Below, in pieces: positions 52,223 to 60,856 of a DNA stretch of 64,000 nucleotides. The translations under genes and the position numbers were made by a program. The stretch's first letter is position 1, and each line of letters opens with the position of its first letter. The notes below the pieces were generated by a model. The model did not search any database, was not told the origin of the DNA, and saw nothing but the letters and a program-made list of their open reading frames with translations. The DNA is from Saccharothrix sp. (lineage in GTDB: Bacteria; Actinomycetota; Actinomycetes; Mycobacteriales; Pseudonocardiaceae), in contig NZ_JAPSLK010000006.1 in the NCBI RefSeq assembly GCF_031180885.1, positions 175,611 through 239,610 on the forward strand. The letters run 5' to 3'.

Positions 52223-53398
52223 TCACTGCGGGCACGACAGCTCGACCACGACCGACCGGTTGCGCGCCGCCGCCGCCGGGATCAGCACACCGTCCGGCGC
52301 CAGGTCGGGCTCGTGGTACGGACCGGAGTTGCCGTCGCCGCGGGTCGCGATCCGGTCGGCCGGCACGCCCAGCCGCACCAGGATCGACTTCACCGCCTCG
52401 GCCCGCCGGGTGGACAGCTCGACGTGGCCCGCCGCCGGGCCGCCGCCCGCCGTGTTGCCGATCAGGGTCACCCGCTGCACCCCGCCCGCGACCACGCCGG
52501 CCAGCGACTGGAGGGTCCGGTCGGCGGCGGCGGGGTCGCGCAGGTCGGCGGTGTCCGGGACGAACCCGACCGACCCGCTGTCCTCCAGCTTGGTGGTGCC
52601 GCACGCGACCGGCTTGGGCTCCTCGGGCAGCTTCACCACGGTCACCGGCACGGTCGTCGGGAACGCCTCCCGCCGCGACGCGATCGCCAGCTCGTTCGCG
52701 CAGACCGCGCCCGCCTTGGTGACGACCTCCTTCCACAGCTTGCCGACCCGCCCGCGCAGGTCCTCGTCGAGCGCCGGCTGCGGGTCGGCCGTGCCGCCGA
52801 GGCCGACCAGCAGCACCGACCGGCCGGTCAGGGCCGGCAGCAGCCGCCGGCCGGCCAGGAACGCGGCCACCTCGGCGGGGTTCGCGCCCCACATGCCCTC
52901 TTCCCGGAACGACACCGCGCCCGCCGTCGCCAGGCCCGAGTCGACCAGCACCACGGTCCCGCCCTCCGGCGTCACCCGCGCCGCCTCGGACAGCGCGCCG
53001 AGCACGTCGGCCTCCGCCTCCTTGGGCGTGAGCTGCGCGACGAAGTCCCGGACCCGGCCCACCAGCTCCTTGACCTGCTTCTCGCGCTGGGTCTCGTTCT
53101 TGCCGGTGATCTGCACGTCGGCGGCCAGCGCCACGGTCGGCTGCCCGTCCACCCGGACCACCTGGACCTTGCGGTTGTTGCGCGCCGCGGTCTCCACCAG
53201 TCCCTCGACCTCGCCGGGCAGCGTCGGCTTCGGACTGCCCATGCGCGCGCCGACGACCAGGGTCAGCGCCTGGCCGCCGTCGGCGGGGCAACCGCCGGGC
53301 GGCAGGTCCGGGGTGCGCGGCTCGGTCGTGCCGCACGCGGCGAGCGCCGCCGCGACCAGGCACCCGGCGAGTGCGCGACGGGTTCGACGGTGTGTCAT
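52223..53398 (-). CDS. OmpA-domain lipoprotein
   Basis: A 391-aa exported lipoprotein. The lipobox LAAC with Cys22 follows a basic N-terminus (MTHRRTRRALAGCLVAAALA). The C-terminal ~110 residues are an OmpA peptidoglycan-binding domain (ELSTRRAEAVKSILVRLGVP, then AAARNRSVVVELSC). Between them lies a region resembling a vWA-like or receptor fold (TVVLVDSGLATAGAV, SVLLVGLGGTADPQ), unassigned. In a Gram-positive cell it should sit outside the membrane and grip the wall. It overlaps the next upstream gene by 4 nt. It gives the system an extracellular anchor or sensor. Confidence 0.88.
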   Translation of the reverse strand: MTHRRTRRALAGCLVAAALAACGTTEPRTPDLPPGGCPADGGQALTLVVGARMGSPKPTLPGEVEGLVETAARNNRKVQVVRVDGQPTVALAADVQITGKNETQREKQVKELVGRVRDFVAQLTPKEAEADVLGALSEAARVTPEGGTVVLVDSGLATAGAVSFREEGMWGANPAEVAAFLAGRRLLPALTGRSVLLVGLGGTADPQPALDEDLRGRVGKLWKEVVTKAGAVCANELAIASRREAFPTTVPVTVVKLPEEPKPVACGTTKLEDSGSVGFVPDTADLRDPAAADRTLQSLAGVVAGGVQRVTLIGNTAGGGPAAGHVELSTRRAEAVKSILVRLGVPADRIATRGDGNSGPYHEPDLAPDGVLIPAAAARNRSVVVELSCPQ

Positions 53399-54198
53399 CG
53401 CGGGTCCTCTCCCTCGAACCGCGCCGGCAGCTGCGGCGGTCCGACCTTGTCCAGCAGTGCCAACCTGGTCTCGTTCTTCAACCGGTCCGCCGCCGCGCGG
53501 CAGCGCACCTCCAGCGCGGCCCAGTCCGCGTCGCGCTCCCGCCGGGCCCGTTCGACGGCCTCCGCCAGCTCGGTGGCCGCGGCGAGCCGGGACTGGAGCC
53601 GGGCCTGCTTGGCCGCCGCCTTCGACCGCCGCGACAACGCCCGCGCGTACTGGCGGGCGGCGGGGTTGTGCCGCAGGTACCCGGCGACGCCCGACACCAG
53701 CCCGGTGGCCACGTACAGGCTCAGGAACAGCAGGGCGGACAGGTGCCGCTCCTGCGCGTCGGCCGCCGTGTCACCGCCCTGCACGACGCCGTCGATCACG
53801 ACCGGGATGGACGAGGCGACGTCCGCGCCCGCGTAGTTCCACCGGAACACGAACGCCGCCGCGCCCAGCGCCACCCAGCCCGCCAGGCACAGCAACGCGG
53901 CCGTGCGCGCGCCCACCACGTGCCGGGTCGCGACCGCCTGCCTGGCCTGCTGGCCGACCGTGTGGGACAGCGCGAGGCACACCACGGTGAACCCGACGAC
54001 CATGACCCAGAGGAACAGCTCCTCCTCGTCCACGGCCGCCATCAGCACCTGGTGGAAGGTCACCACGTCCACGCCCGCCGCGGCGAGCAGGACGAAGTAG
54101 TACAGCCCGGCGGTCCACGGCGGACCGACGATCTGCGAGGGGTCGCCGTGGATGACCGGCCTGCGCCGGACCACGCCCGGGGTTCGTGGAGCCGTCAT
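53395..54198 (-). CDS. Four-helix membrane protein with coiled-coil tail
   Basis: A 267-aa protein of unknown family. Four hydrophobic segments are at about residues 30-50 (AGLYYFVLLAAAGVDVVTFH), 55-80, 88-112 and 145-170. The C-terminal ~100 residues form a basic Arg/Lys/Ala helix (KQARLQSRLAAATELAEAVE, RARRERDADWAALEVRCRAA) expected in the cytoplasm. ATGA overlaps on both sides place it firmly in the operon. It may couple the outer lipoprotein to the intracellular coiled-coil proteins. Confidence 0.8.
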   Translation of the reverse strand: MTAPRTPGVVRRRPVIHGDPSQIVGPPWTAGLYYFVLLAAAGVDVVTFHQVLMAAVDEEELFLWVMVVGFTVVCLALSHTVGQQARQAVATRHVVGARTAALLCLAGWVALGAAAFVFRWNYAGADVASSIPVVIDGVVQGGDTAADAQERHLSALLFLSLYVATGLVSGVAGYLRHNPAARQYARALSRRSKAAAKQARLQSRLAAATELAEAVERARRERDADWAALEVRCRAAADRLKNETRLALLDKVGPPQLPARFEGEDPR

Positions 54199-54632
54199 CG
54201 GTTGCCGCCTTTTCGGTGGTTGCGGGGTTCGGGCTGGAAGTAGGGGGAGTCCGGGTCGCTGACCCGCTCCAGCGCGTGCGACACCGCGCCCTCCAGGTCG
54301 TCCAGCACGCCGGTCTGGTCGTCGTGGTGGACCTGGTACAGCTCGCGGACCTCGGCGACCCGCGCGGCGAGCAGGTCCAGCTCGGTCGCCAGGGTCTCGT
54401 GGTGCACCTTGACCTTCGCCAGCCAGTCCGCCACATGAGTGTCCACATAGGACTCCAGCACCGGGCCGGCCTGCCAGGCGGTGGTGGGCGTGACCCGGGC
54501 CAGCATCCCGTGCAGTTCGGCGCGCACGGCGGTGAGGTCGAGCTGCGGTTCGGGGGTGCCGCGCAGCCTCGGCAGGCGGGCGCGGACCTTGCGCAGGGCG
54601 AGGGCCGCCCGCAGCATCGGCAGCGACTTCAT
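54195..54632 (-). CDS. 145-aa coiled-coil protein
   Basis: A helix-rich protein (LDLTAVRAELHGMLARVTPT, ETLATELDLLAARVAEVREL, DDLEGAVSHALERVSDPDSP) with no recognised domain and no membrane segment. It begins with a basic amphipathic N-terminus and ends with a basic tail. ATG at 54630-54632 overlaps the upstream stop by 4 nt, and the downstream membrane-protein gene overlaps its own stop by 4 nt. Probably a structural adaptor in the complex. Confidence 0.75.
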   Translation of the reverse strand: MKSLPMLRAALALRKVRARLPRLRGTPEPQLDLTAVRAELHGMLARVTPTTAWQAGPVLESYVDTHVADWLAKVKVHHETLATELDLLAARVAEVRELYQVHHDDQTGVLDDLEGAVSHALERVSDPDSPYFQPEPRNHRKGGNR

Positions 54633-55462
54633 GCGGTGTCCTCGGCTTCCCAGTCGTCCTCGGCGGCGGTGGCGTGCGTCGCCGGTCTGCTGCGGCGGTG
54701 GTCGCGGCGCGGCAGCCGCTCCAGCCGCCGGCCCACGCGGTGCACGTCGGAAGGCCCGCGCCCGAGTTCGGCGGGGTCGCCGTCGGCCGGGTCGGTCACC
54801 CACGACGGCAGGGCCTGCGCCGCGAACCGCAGCAGCGGCGCGAGGTGCGTGCCCTCGGGGTGCACCAGCACGACGTTCTCCCAGTAGGTCGCGACCCGGA
54901 CCGCGCAGCGCGCGCCCTCCAGGCGGGCCAGGTTCTGGGCGAGGACGAACTCGCTCCGGATCTGCTCCTTCACCGCGGCGATCCGGCTGGTGACCGCGTT
55001 GACCGCGGCGAACTGGGCGGCCTCGTCGCCGCGGGCCGCCGCGATCCGCCGGTTGCGCATGTCGTCGCGCCGGGTGAGCAGCACGGCCCGGTTCTCCGGC
55101 AGCAGCTCGACGTGGTTGCGGGGGCGCAGCTCGGCCTCGGTCAGCTCGGCCTCGGCCAGCGCGACGGTGGCGGTGCTGCGGTCCAGCCCGACGACGGCCG
55201 CGTCCAGCTCCTCGCGCAACCGGGCCAGCGTCGCCCGGTCGCCCGCGGTGCGCGCCTCGAAGCGGAGCTTCTCCGCCTCCATCCGGGCCACCGACCGCCA
55301 GATCAGGTTCTCCGGGTGCTGCGCGGTGACCAGCCCGTCGGTGGCGGCCAGTTCGACGAGGTCGCTGTAGGCGGGCTGGCGCCGCCGCCCGTCCCGCCGG
55401 CCCCGCCACCGGTCCGCGAACCGCTCCCGCCGCCGGTAGCGCGCCTTGTCGTCGTCGCTCAC
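54629..55462 (-). CDS. 277-aa coiled-coil protein
   Basis: A highly charged helical protein. The N-terminal Arg-rich region (KARYRRRERFADRWRGRRDG) is followed by a long coiled coil at about 50-180 (ARMEAEKLRFEARTAGDRAT, EELDAAVVGLDRSTATVALA). A short globular part (VRVATYWENVVLVHPEGTHL near 200) and a basic tail end the protein. GTG start (55460-55462) overlaps the upstream stop. No family recognised. It matches its neighbours in strand, overlap and composition. Confidence 0.75.
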   Translation of the reverse strand: MSDDDKARYRRRERFADRWRGRRDGRRRQPAYSDLVELAATDGLVTAQHPENLIWRSVARMEAEKLRFEARTAGDRATLARLREELDAAVVGLDRSTATVALAEAELTEAELRPRNHVELLPENRAVLLTRRDDMRNRRIAAARGDEAAQFAAVNAVTSRIAAVKEQIRSEFVLAQNLARLEGARCAVRVATYWENVVLVHPEGTHLAPLLRFAAQALPSWVTDPADGDPAELGRGPSDVHRVGRRLERLPRRDHRRSRPATHATAAEDDWEAEDTA

Positions 55463-56337
55463 GCCCGCCCCTCCCCGTCCACCGGCGTCCCGTGACCGGT
55501 CCGCTCGACCGGTGCCGCGCGGTCGGTCCCGTCGACGATCACCGGCGCGCCCCGGTGGGCCGCGAGCGCCGCCCGGTGGCGCAGGGCGAGCCGGGCCAGG
55601 GCGTGGGTCTGCGCCCGCAGGTCCGGCGCGTCGGCCTGACCGGGCACGCCGTCCTCGGGCACCGGCAGCTCCACCCGGGTCAGCGCCCGCAGCGCGGCGA
55701 GCACGTCGGTCAGCTCCCCGGCGGCCCGCACCTGCTCCTCGGCCTGGTCGAAGGCGACCCGTAATCGGTCGCGGCACTCGCGGTCGTCGTCCTCGCCCAG
55801 CCGGTCGGCCTGCGCGAGCACGAGCCGGGCGCGCGCGATCCGCCGCTCCGCGGTCCGGCGCACCCGTGCGCACAGCTCGGCGGGCTCGGGGTGGTCGGCG
55901 ACCCGCGGCACCCGCCCGGCCACCTGCCACGCGCGGTCGTCGACCGGCTGTTCCTTGCGCCCCAACGGGTGCAAGGCGGTGACGGCCTCGGCGGACACCA
56001 GCAGCGCCGCGTCCTCCGGGCGGTCCACCAGCCGGGACACGTCCGCGTCCGGCGTCCGGCCGAGCACCTCCGCGCCCTCGTCCTGGCGCAGCAGGACGTC
56101 CACGACGTCCCGGGAGAGCCGGCACAGCCGCGTCGGCCGGTCCGCCTGGGCGCACATGCGGGCCACGGCGTCGCGCACCAGCGCCGCGTGCCTCCGCTTG
56201 CGCCGGACCCCGACCGGCCACGTCCACGCGGTGACCACCAGCGCCGCGGCCAGCGCCACCGCGAGCGCCCACAGCACGTTCCCCACCACACCCCTGATTG
56301 ACGGACGGCCGACATCCTCTGTCCACAGTGGACCCAT
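55459..56337 (-). CDS. Single-helix membrane protein, helical cytoplasmic region
   Basis: A 292-aa protein. One hydrophobic helix lies at about residues 15-40 (GVVGNVLWALAVALAAALVV), followed by a basic stop-transfer (RRKRRHAALV) and a helical cytoplasmic region (ERRIARARLVLAQADRLGED, QAEEQVRAAGELTDVLAALR). Unknown family. It lies 3 nt after the large CHAT-like gene. The palindrome GTCCACAGTGGAC is at 56321-56333, within its first codons. Its topology places a helical arm near the membrane beside the CHAT-like protein. Confidence 0.75.
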   Translation of the reverse strand: MGPLWTEDVGRPSIRGVVGNVLWALAVALAAALVVTAWTWPVGVRRKRRHAALVRDAVARMCAQADRPTRLCRLSRDVVDVLLRQDEGAEVLGRTPDADVSRLVDRPEDAALLVSAEAVTALHPLGRKEQPVDDRAWQVAGRVPRVADHPEPAELCARVRRTAERRIARARLVLAQADRLGEDDDRECRDRLRVAFDQAEEQVRAAGELTDVLAALRALTRVELPVPEDGVPGQADAPDLRAQTHALARLALRHRAALAAHRGAPVIVDGTDRAAPVERTGHGTPVDGEGRA

Positions 56338-56340
56338 CCG

Positions 56341-59300
56341 TCACCGCCCGAAGTGGGCGAGCGCGGCCCAGTTCTCGATCTCGGCCGGGTCGGTCGGGAC
56401 CACGTCCCGCAGGTGCGCCGGCAACTGCGACCGGTCGAAACCCGGGTCCAGCACGCGCAGTTGCGCGGCCCGCAGGGCTTCGCCGGGGGAGCCGCACCCG
56501 TGCTCGTGGACCAGGTGCACGAGGTGGGCGGTCGGCGCGGGCCACCGGGTGGCCAGCACGGACCGCGCCCCGAGCGCGAGGAACACCGCGGGCAGCGTGC
56601 GGGCGTCGTCGTGCGGCCCGGCGGTGGCCGTGTGGTTCGCGAGGGTGACCAGGTCGGCCTCGACCGGCTCGGTCAGCGGCAGCGGCGCGCCGTCGTGCAG
56701 GGTGACCCGGGACCGCTCCGGCGCGTCGAGGTCGGACACCGCACGACACCCCAGGTGCAGCACGGGAATCCGGTCCGCCATCGCCCCGCGGACCTCCTCC
56801 GGCGTGCCCGCGCCGTCCTCGGCCGCCCGCCACGGCCGGGGCGGCTGCCCGTGCCCGCCCAGGAACCGGCCGTCCGGGTGGAACGCGTCCCGCAACCCCT
56901 CCGCCACGACCGCCGCCGCCGCGTCGTCCCGGTTCGGGTTGCCCACGAACACCGCCGCGCCCGACCCCGCGGGCCGTCCGGCGGCCAGTCCCAGCACCCG
57001 CCCCGACGGCGCCAGCGACACGTCGACGTCCTGAACGAGGTACCGCCGCCGCCCGTCGACCTCGCGCCACGCGGCCTCCCACGGCACCAGCCCCAACACG
57101 CCCATCGGCACCAGCGCCAACCGCCCGCTCCCGGCGGCGGCGACCAACTCCGCGCCCGCCGCCTGCCAGGCCCACGCGCAGACGTCGCTCAACGACGCCC
57201 GCCACGCGCGCACGGACGCCGGCGTGGGCTCGGCGTACCGGGCGTCGCGGGTGGCCGCGAACCGGGCCAGCGGAGCGGAAGCCAACCGGGGCAGGTCGAC
57301 CACCCGCACCGGCCCGTCCAGCGGCACCACCACGGCCATCCCGCGGTGCGCGTCGCACTCGGGCACCAGGTAGGCGAGCACGTCGGCCCCCGCCGCGCGC
57401 AACGCGTCCCGCACCTCCTTCGGCCCGGTCACGTCAGCCCGATCCCGCCCGCCACCGGCCGCCAGAACCAGCGCACGCCGTGCTTCGAGCACCCGGACCA
57501 GGTCGTCGAGGGCGTCGTCGTCCAGGCACCAGGCGGTCACGTTGTCCCCGATCACCGCCAACTCCGCCGATCCCGGGTCACCGCCCGGCCCGGCCTTGGC
57601 GACCAGCGCCGCCAACGCCGTCGCACGGCTCGCCGCCCGGTCCCCGTCCCCGTCGCGCAACCGCAGCCGCGACCCCAGGTCGACCGCCGTGCCCACCCCG
57701 CCGCCGGTCCGCCACGCGGTCTCCAACTCGGCGATGGCGGCGTCCAGCGCGGCCGGTTCGGTCGGCACCACGGTGGACAGCCGCGCCCGGGTCATCCCGC
57801 GCACCATCCGCGCCGCGAACTCCATCGTCGCGCCCGGCCGCACGCCGGCGGCGGCCCGTTCGACGGCCTGGTAGGACCACAGGGCCTGCCGCGAGTCCCC
57901 GGCTTCCAGCGCCGCACGCCACTCGTTGGCCGTGGCGAACAGCCGGGCCACCTCGCCGTCCCGGGTGTCGCCGAGCCTGGGCAGCACGGGGGTGTTCCCG
58001 GGCGGCCCGGCGATCTGCGAGAGGGTGGCCAGCATCTGCTCCATCAGGTCCCGCTGCTCCGACGGCGGCAGCGCGTCGACCTGCCACACCAGGGCCGTGA
58101 GGTCGCCGACCAGCTCGCGCGGGTGGCCTCCCGCTCCGACCCGCTCGTAGAGCCGGCGCAGGTAAGCGGTCATCGCCTGCTCGGCCGCGCCCTCCGGCGT
58201 CCCGGCCGGGTCCGCGTCGGCCGGCCCGCGGTCGGGCAGCAACGCCTTCATCAGGCTGTCGAGGTCGCCCGAGAGACCACCGGAGGACTCGCCCACGAAC
58301 GCCGTGCCCATCATGTCCACCAGGCCCGACAGCGCCTCGACGACGCCGTGGTCCTCCGCCGGGACGGCCGCCTTGACCTCGTTCAGCAGGTCGATCTGCT
58401 CCCGCACGGCGGCCCGCAGCGCGGCGGTGTCGCCGACCGGGTAGAACTCGGCCATCCACTGCGTCCGCAGCATGATCGACCGCACCGCCAGCCGTGCCCG
58501 GGCCTGCGGGCTCACCTCGGCGGGCGCGGTGCGCACGGCGGTGTCGGCGTCGGCGAGCATGGCGCGGGCGTCGCAGCGCTGGAGCACCATGCCGATCCCG
58601 AACTCCCGGGCCGCCACCTCGACCGCCTCCAGCCGCCGCGTCCGGACGTCCAGCACGTCGTCCGAGTCGGGTTCGGGGTGGGCGAGGGCGCGCGTGCACC
58701 AGTCGATCGCGTCCCACAGGTGGTCCGGCCCTTCGAGCGCGACCAGGAACTCGTGCGCCTCCGCGATCGCGCTCGCGACCAGCCACTCCTCGGGCACGCT
58801 GCCCAGGACGTCGATGCCGGCCTTGATGTCCTCGACGTCCTGCTCGACCCCGCCCCGGAAGCACAGCAGGAAGCCGTAGTCGCGGGCGTGCCGGTCCTCC
58901 AGCCCGATCTCGGCGTCCACCGCGCCGTACTCGGCGATGGCCTCGTCGCGGTCGGCGTCGTCCTTGTCCGCGCTGTTCCAGAAGCGGGCGGCGAGCAGGG
59001 CGGCGGCGGTGACCCGGGCCCACGGCGAGCGCTCGGGGTCGTCGGCGACCAGTGCCCGCAGTTCGACCGCCGCCGTGAGGGCCTCCTCCAGCGGTTCCGG
59101 GGACTCGGTGAGCAGGAAGCGCTCCTCGTGCACGGCGATCAGCGCTTCCAACGCCTCGACGCGGTCTTCCAGGTCCTCGACGTGCGGCAGCGCGGCGGCC
59201 ATCCCGGTGATCACGTGGTCGAGGTCGGCGGGGTCGAGGGTGCGCACGTAGGCCCAGCGGTGGGCGTGCGCGCGGTCGAGGAGGAAGTCGACGCGGTCCG

Positions 59301-59790
59301 GCTCGGTTGGGACCAGCGCGTCCAGGACGTCGGTCAACCGCCGGACCTCGTCGGGGGTCAGGTCCTCGTCGTGGGCGGCGGCGGACAGCCGGGTCGCGGT
59401 CAGCGCGGCGGTCTCGCCGGCGGCCCACCCGTCCGGGTCGCCGGTCGCCGCCGCGGTCATGTGCGCCAGGGCCGCGTCGAGATGGGCCTTGGCGTCGGTT
59501 TCCGCGGCCAGGTAGGTGCGCGCGTCGCCGGCGCGGTAGTGCCAGTCGGGGGCGTCGGGGTGGTCCGGGAGGTGGTCGAGGGCGAACTCCAGCAGCAGCA
59601 CGCCGAGTTCGGCGGCCTCCGGCGTGGCGCCGCCCTGGGTGAACTGGTCCAGGAAGGCGAACCCGGTCGTGCCCGCGTCGGCCGGGTCCACCCGCCCGGC
59701 GTCGACCTCGATCGCCCCGGCCAGGTACAGCGCGCGTTGGTGCAGCGCCTCGTCGAGCTGGGGCGCTTCGTCAGGGACCTGATCAGCCAC
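56341..59790 (-). CDS. Large CHAT-like protein with lost catalytic dyad
   Basis: A 1149-aa protein. The GTG at 59790 has GGAGG 5 nt upstream and overlaps the upstream stop by 8 nt; an ATG at 59817 lacks this. Residues 1-800 are TPR-like helices (LEDRVEALEALIAVHEERFL, LWDAIDWCTRALAHPEPDSD). The C-terminal CHAT-like region starts near 840 (VLAYLVPECDAHRGMAVVVP). At the expected His the sequence is LHLGCRAVSD (Arg1016) and at the expected Cys it is VTLANHTAT (Asn1052), so neither catalytic residue is present. It is probably a non-proteolytic sensor or regulator paired with the intact CHAT protease. Confidence 0.88.
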   Translation of the reverse strand: MADQVPDEAPQLDEALHQRALYLAGAIEVDAGRVDPADAGTTGFAFLDQFTQGGATPEAAELGVLLLEFALDHLPDHPDAPDWHYRAGDARTYLAAETDAKAHLDAALAHMTAAATGDPDGWAAGETAALTATRLSAAAHDEDLTPDEVRRLTDVLDALVPTEPDRVDFLLDRAHAHRWAYVRTLDPADLDHVITGMAAALPHVEDLEDRVEALEALIAVHEERFLLTESPEPLEEALTAAVELRALVADDPERSPWARVTAAALLAARFWNSADKDDADRDEAIAEYGAVDAEIGLEDRHARDYGFLLCFRGGVEQDVEDIKAGIDVLGSVPEEWLVASAIAEAHEFLVALEGPDHLWDAIDWCTRALAHPEPDSDDVLDVRTRRLEAVEVAAREFGIGMVLQRCDARAMLADADTAVRTAPAEVSPQARARLAVRSIMLRTQWMAEFYPVGDTAALRAAVREQIDLLNEVKAAVPAEDHGVVEALSGLVDMMGTAFVGESSGGLSGDLDSLMKALLPDRGPADADPAGTPEGAAEQAMTAYLRRLYERVGAGGHPRELVGDLTALVWQVDALPPSEQRDLMEQMLATLSQIAGPPGNTPVLPRLGDTRDGEVARLFATANEWRAALEAGDSRQALWSYQAVERAAAGVRPGATMEFAARMVRGMTRARLSTVVPTEPAALDAAIAELETAWRTGGGVGTAVDLGSRLRLRDGDGDRAASRATALAALVAKAGPGGDPGSAELAVIGDNVTAWCLDDDALDDLVRVLEARRALVLAAGGGRDRADVTGPKEVRDALRAAGADVLAYLVPECDAHRGMAVVVPLDGPVRVVDLPRLASAPLARFAATRDARYAEPTPASVRAWRASLSDVCAWAWQAAGAELVAAAGSGRLALVPMGVLGLVPWEAAWREVDGRRRYLVQDVDVSLAPSGRVLGLAAGRPAGSGAAVFVGNPNRDDAAAAVVAEGLRDAFHPDGRFLGGHGQPPRPWRAAEDGAGTPEEVRGAMADRIPVLHLGCRAVSDLDAPERSRVTLHDGAPLPLTEPVEADLVTLANHTATAGPHDDARTLPAVFLALGARSVLATRWPAPTAHLVHLVHEHGCGSPGEALRAAQLRVLDPGFDRSQLPAHLRDVVPTDPAEIENWAALAHFGR

Positions 59791-60769
59791 GGCGACCTCC
59801 GGCGACGACGACTTCACGGGCCCGGGACAGCACGTCGTCCAGGCGGTCCGGGTCGGCCAGCAGGGCGGCGGCCCGGTCGTGCGGCAGCAGGCCCCGGTCG
59901 GCGAGGGCGCGCACGGCGGTGCGGACGGTTTGGGGCTGGTCGGCGGGCGGGACGGCGGCGACCCCGCACACGACGGTCTCGACCACGGCGGCGTCGGGGT
60001 CCGGGTCGGCGTCGGTGACCGCGTCGAACGCGCGGGCCGCGTCCGGGTCGGCGACCGTGCTCCACGCGCTGTCGTCGGTGATGCCGCGGTTGTCCGGGCG
60101 GCGGCCCAGCGGTCGTTCGATGTACGCGTCGTACCAGGACACGTACTCGGGGGCGGTCCGGGTGCCGACGTTGACCCGGGTCCCCGCGCTGCACACCTGT
60201 TTCACGGTGCGCAGGATGTTCGGCATGCGTTCGAGGTAGTACGGCACCGGCTCGCCGAACTCGGCGGCACAGCGCTCGGCGAGCCTGCGCAGGAGGTAGC
60301 CGTGGCCGGGTAAGGGCGCCGAGTACCCGGCTTCGTCGGCCAGGTGGCCCAGCACGGCCCGGTGCTCCTCGTCGGGTAACGCGCGGCCGAAGCGGTTCTG
60401 CCGGACCTGCTTGGGTTTCACCTGCGCGCCCCGGTCCGCCCGGTAGGCGCGGAACACGTCGATGACCCGCTTGCGGACGTGCGCGCGGACGGCCCCGGCC
60501 AGGTTGGTGCGGTCCGTCCCGTGCTCCGTCAGGAACACGGAGACGATGTGGAGGACATCGGCCACCAGGTCGCGGCAGACGCAGTCGCCGGACAGCACGA
60601 ACCCGGCGGCCGGCGCGGCGTTCCCGAACCGCAGCCCGGGCATGGCGAGCCCGAGGTCGCAGCGGGCGACCAGGTGGCTGCGGTGGAGGGCGGCCCTGGA
60701 CCCGCGCAGCTCGGCCAGGGCGGCGTTGACGACTTCGGGCGAGAGGAGTGAGGTCTGCCGCAGGCTCAT
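59783..60769 (-). CDS. Sigma-like protein B, first gene of the leftward operon
   Basis: A 328-aa protein paralogous in layout to sigma-like protein A. Region-2-like helices are LVADVLHIVSVFLTEHGTDR and LAGAVRAHVRKRVIDVFRAY, and the signature WYDAYIERPLGRRPDN lies near residue 215 (WYEAYVERPLGRKPHT in protein A). It starts at an ATG (60767-60769) next to a 16-bp palindrome and overlaps the CHAT-like gene downstream. Each paralog is encoded just upstream of a CHAT-type gene, a reproducible pairing within the locus. It may direct transcription of the operon or sense through the CHAT protein. Confidence 0.72.
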   Translation of the reverse strand: MSLRQTSLLSPEVVNAALAELRGSRAALHRSHLVARCDLGLAMPGLRFGNAAPAAGFVLSGDCVCRDLVADVLHIVSVFLTEHGTDRTNLAGAVRAHVRKRVIDVFRAYRADRGAQVKPKQVRQNRFGRALPDEEHRAVLGHLADEAGYSAPLPGHGYLLRRLAERCAAEFGEPVPYYLERMPNILRTVKQVCSAGTRVNVGTRTAPEYVSWYDAYIERPLGRRPDNRGITDDSAWSTVADPDAARAFDAVTDADPDPDAAVVETVVCGVAAVPPADQPQTVRTAVRALADRGLLPHDRAAALLADPDRLDDVLSRAREVVVAGGRRG

Positions 60770-60787
60770 AGGTAGTTTTCTACTCTT

Positions 60788-60803
60788 ACATAAGATCTTA
60801 TGT
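60788..60803. promoter_or_regulatory. 16-bp palindrome in the divergent control region
   Basis: ACATAAGATCTTATGT at 60788-60803 is a perfect 16-bp palindrome, in an 87-nt gap that is unusually A+T-rich for this genome. It lies between the first leftward gene (start 60769) and the rightward gene (60857), so one bound dimer could control both transcripts. Confidence 0.7.
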
Positions 60804-60856
60804 GAGCGTGATATGGAACCGTGACGTAGTAGTGAGGTCTGGAGGTGGAGGGACGG

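Noticed and set aside
50044..52722. Rightward 892-codon open frame opposite the kinase gene
   Set aside because: Arg/Pro/His-rich low-complexity translation without domains; the kinase frame on the other strand has all catalytic motifs.
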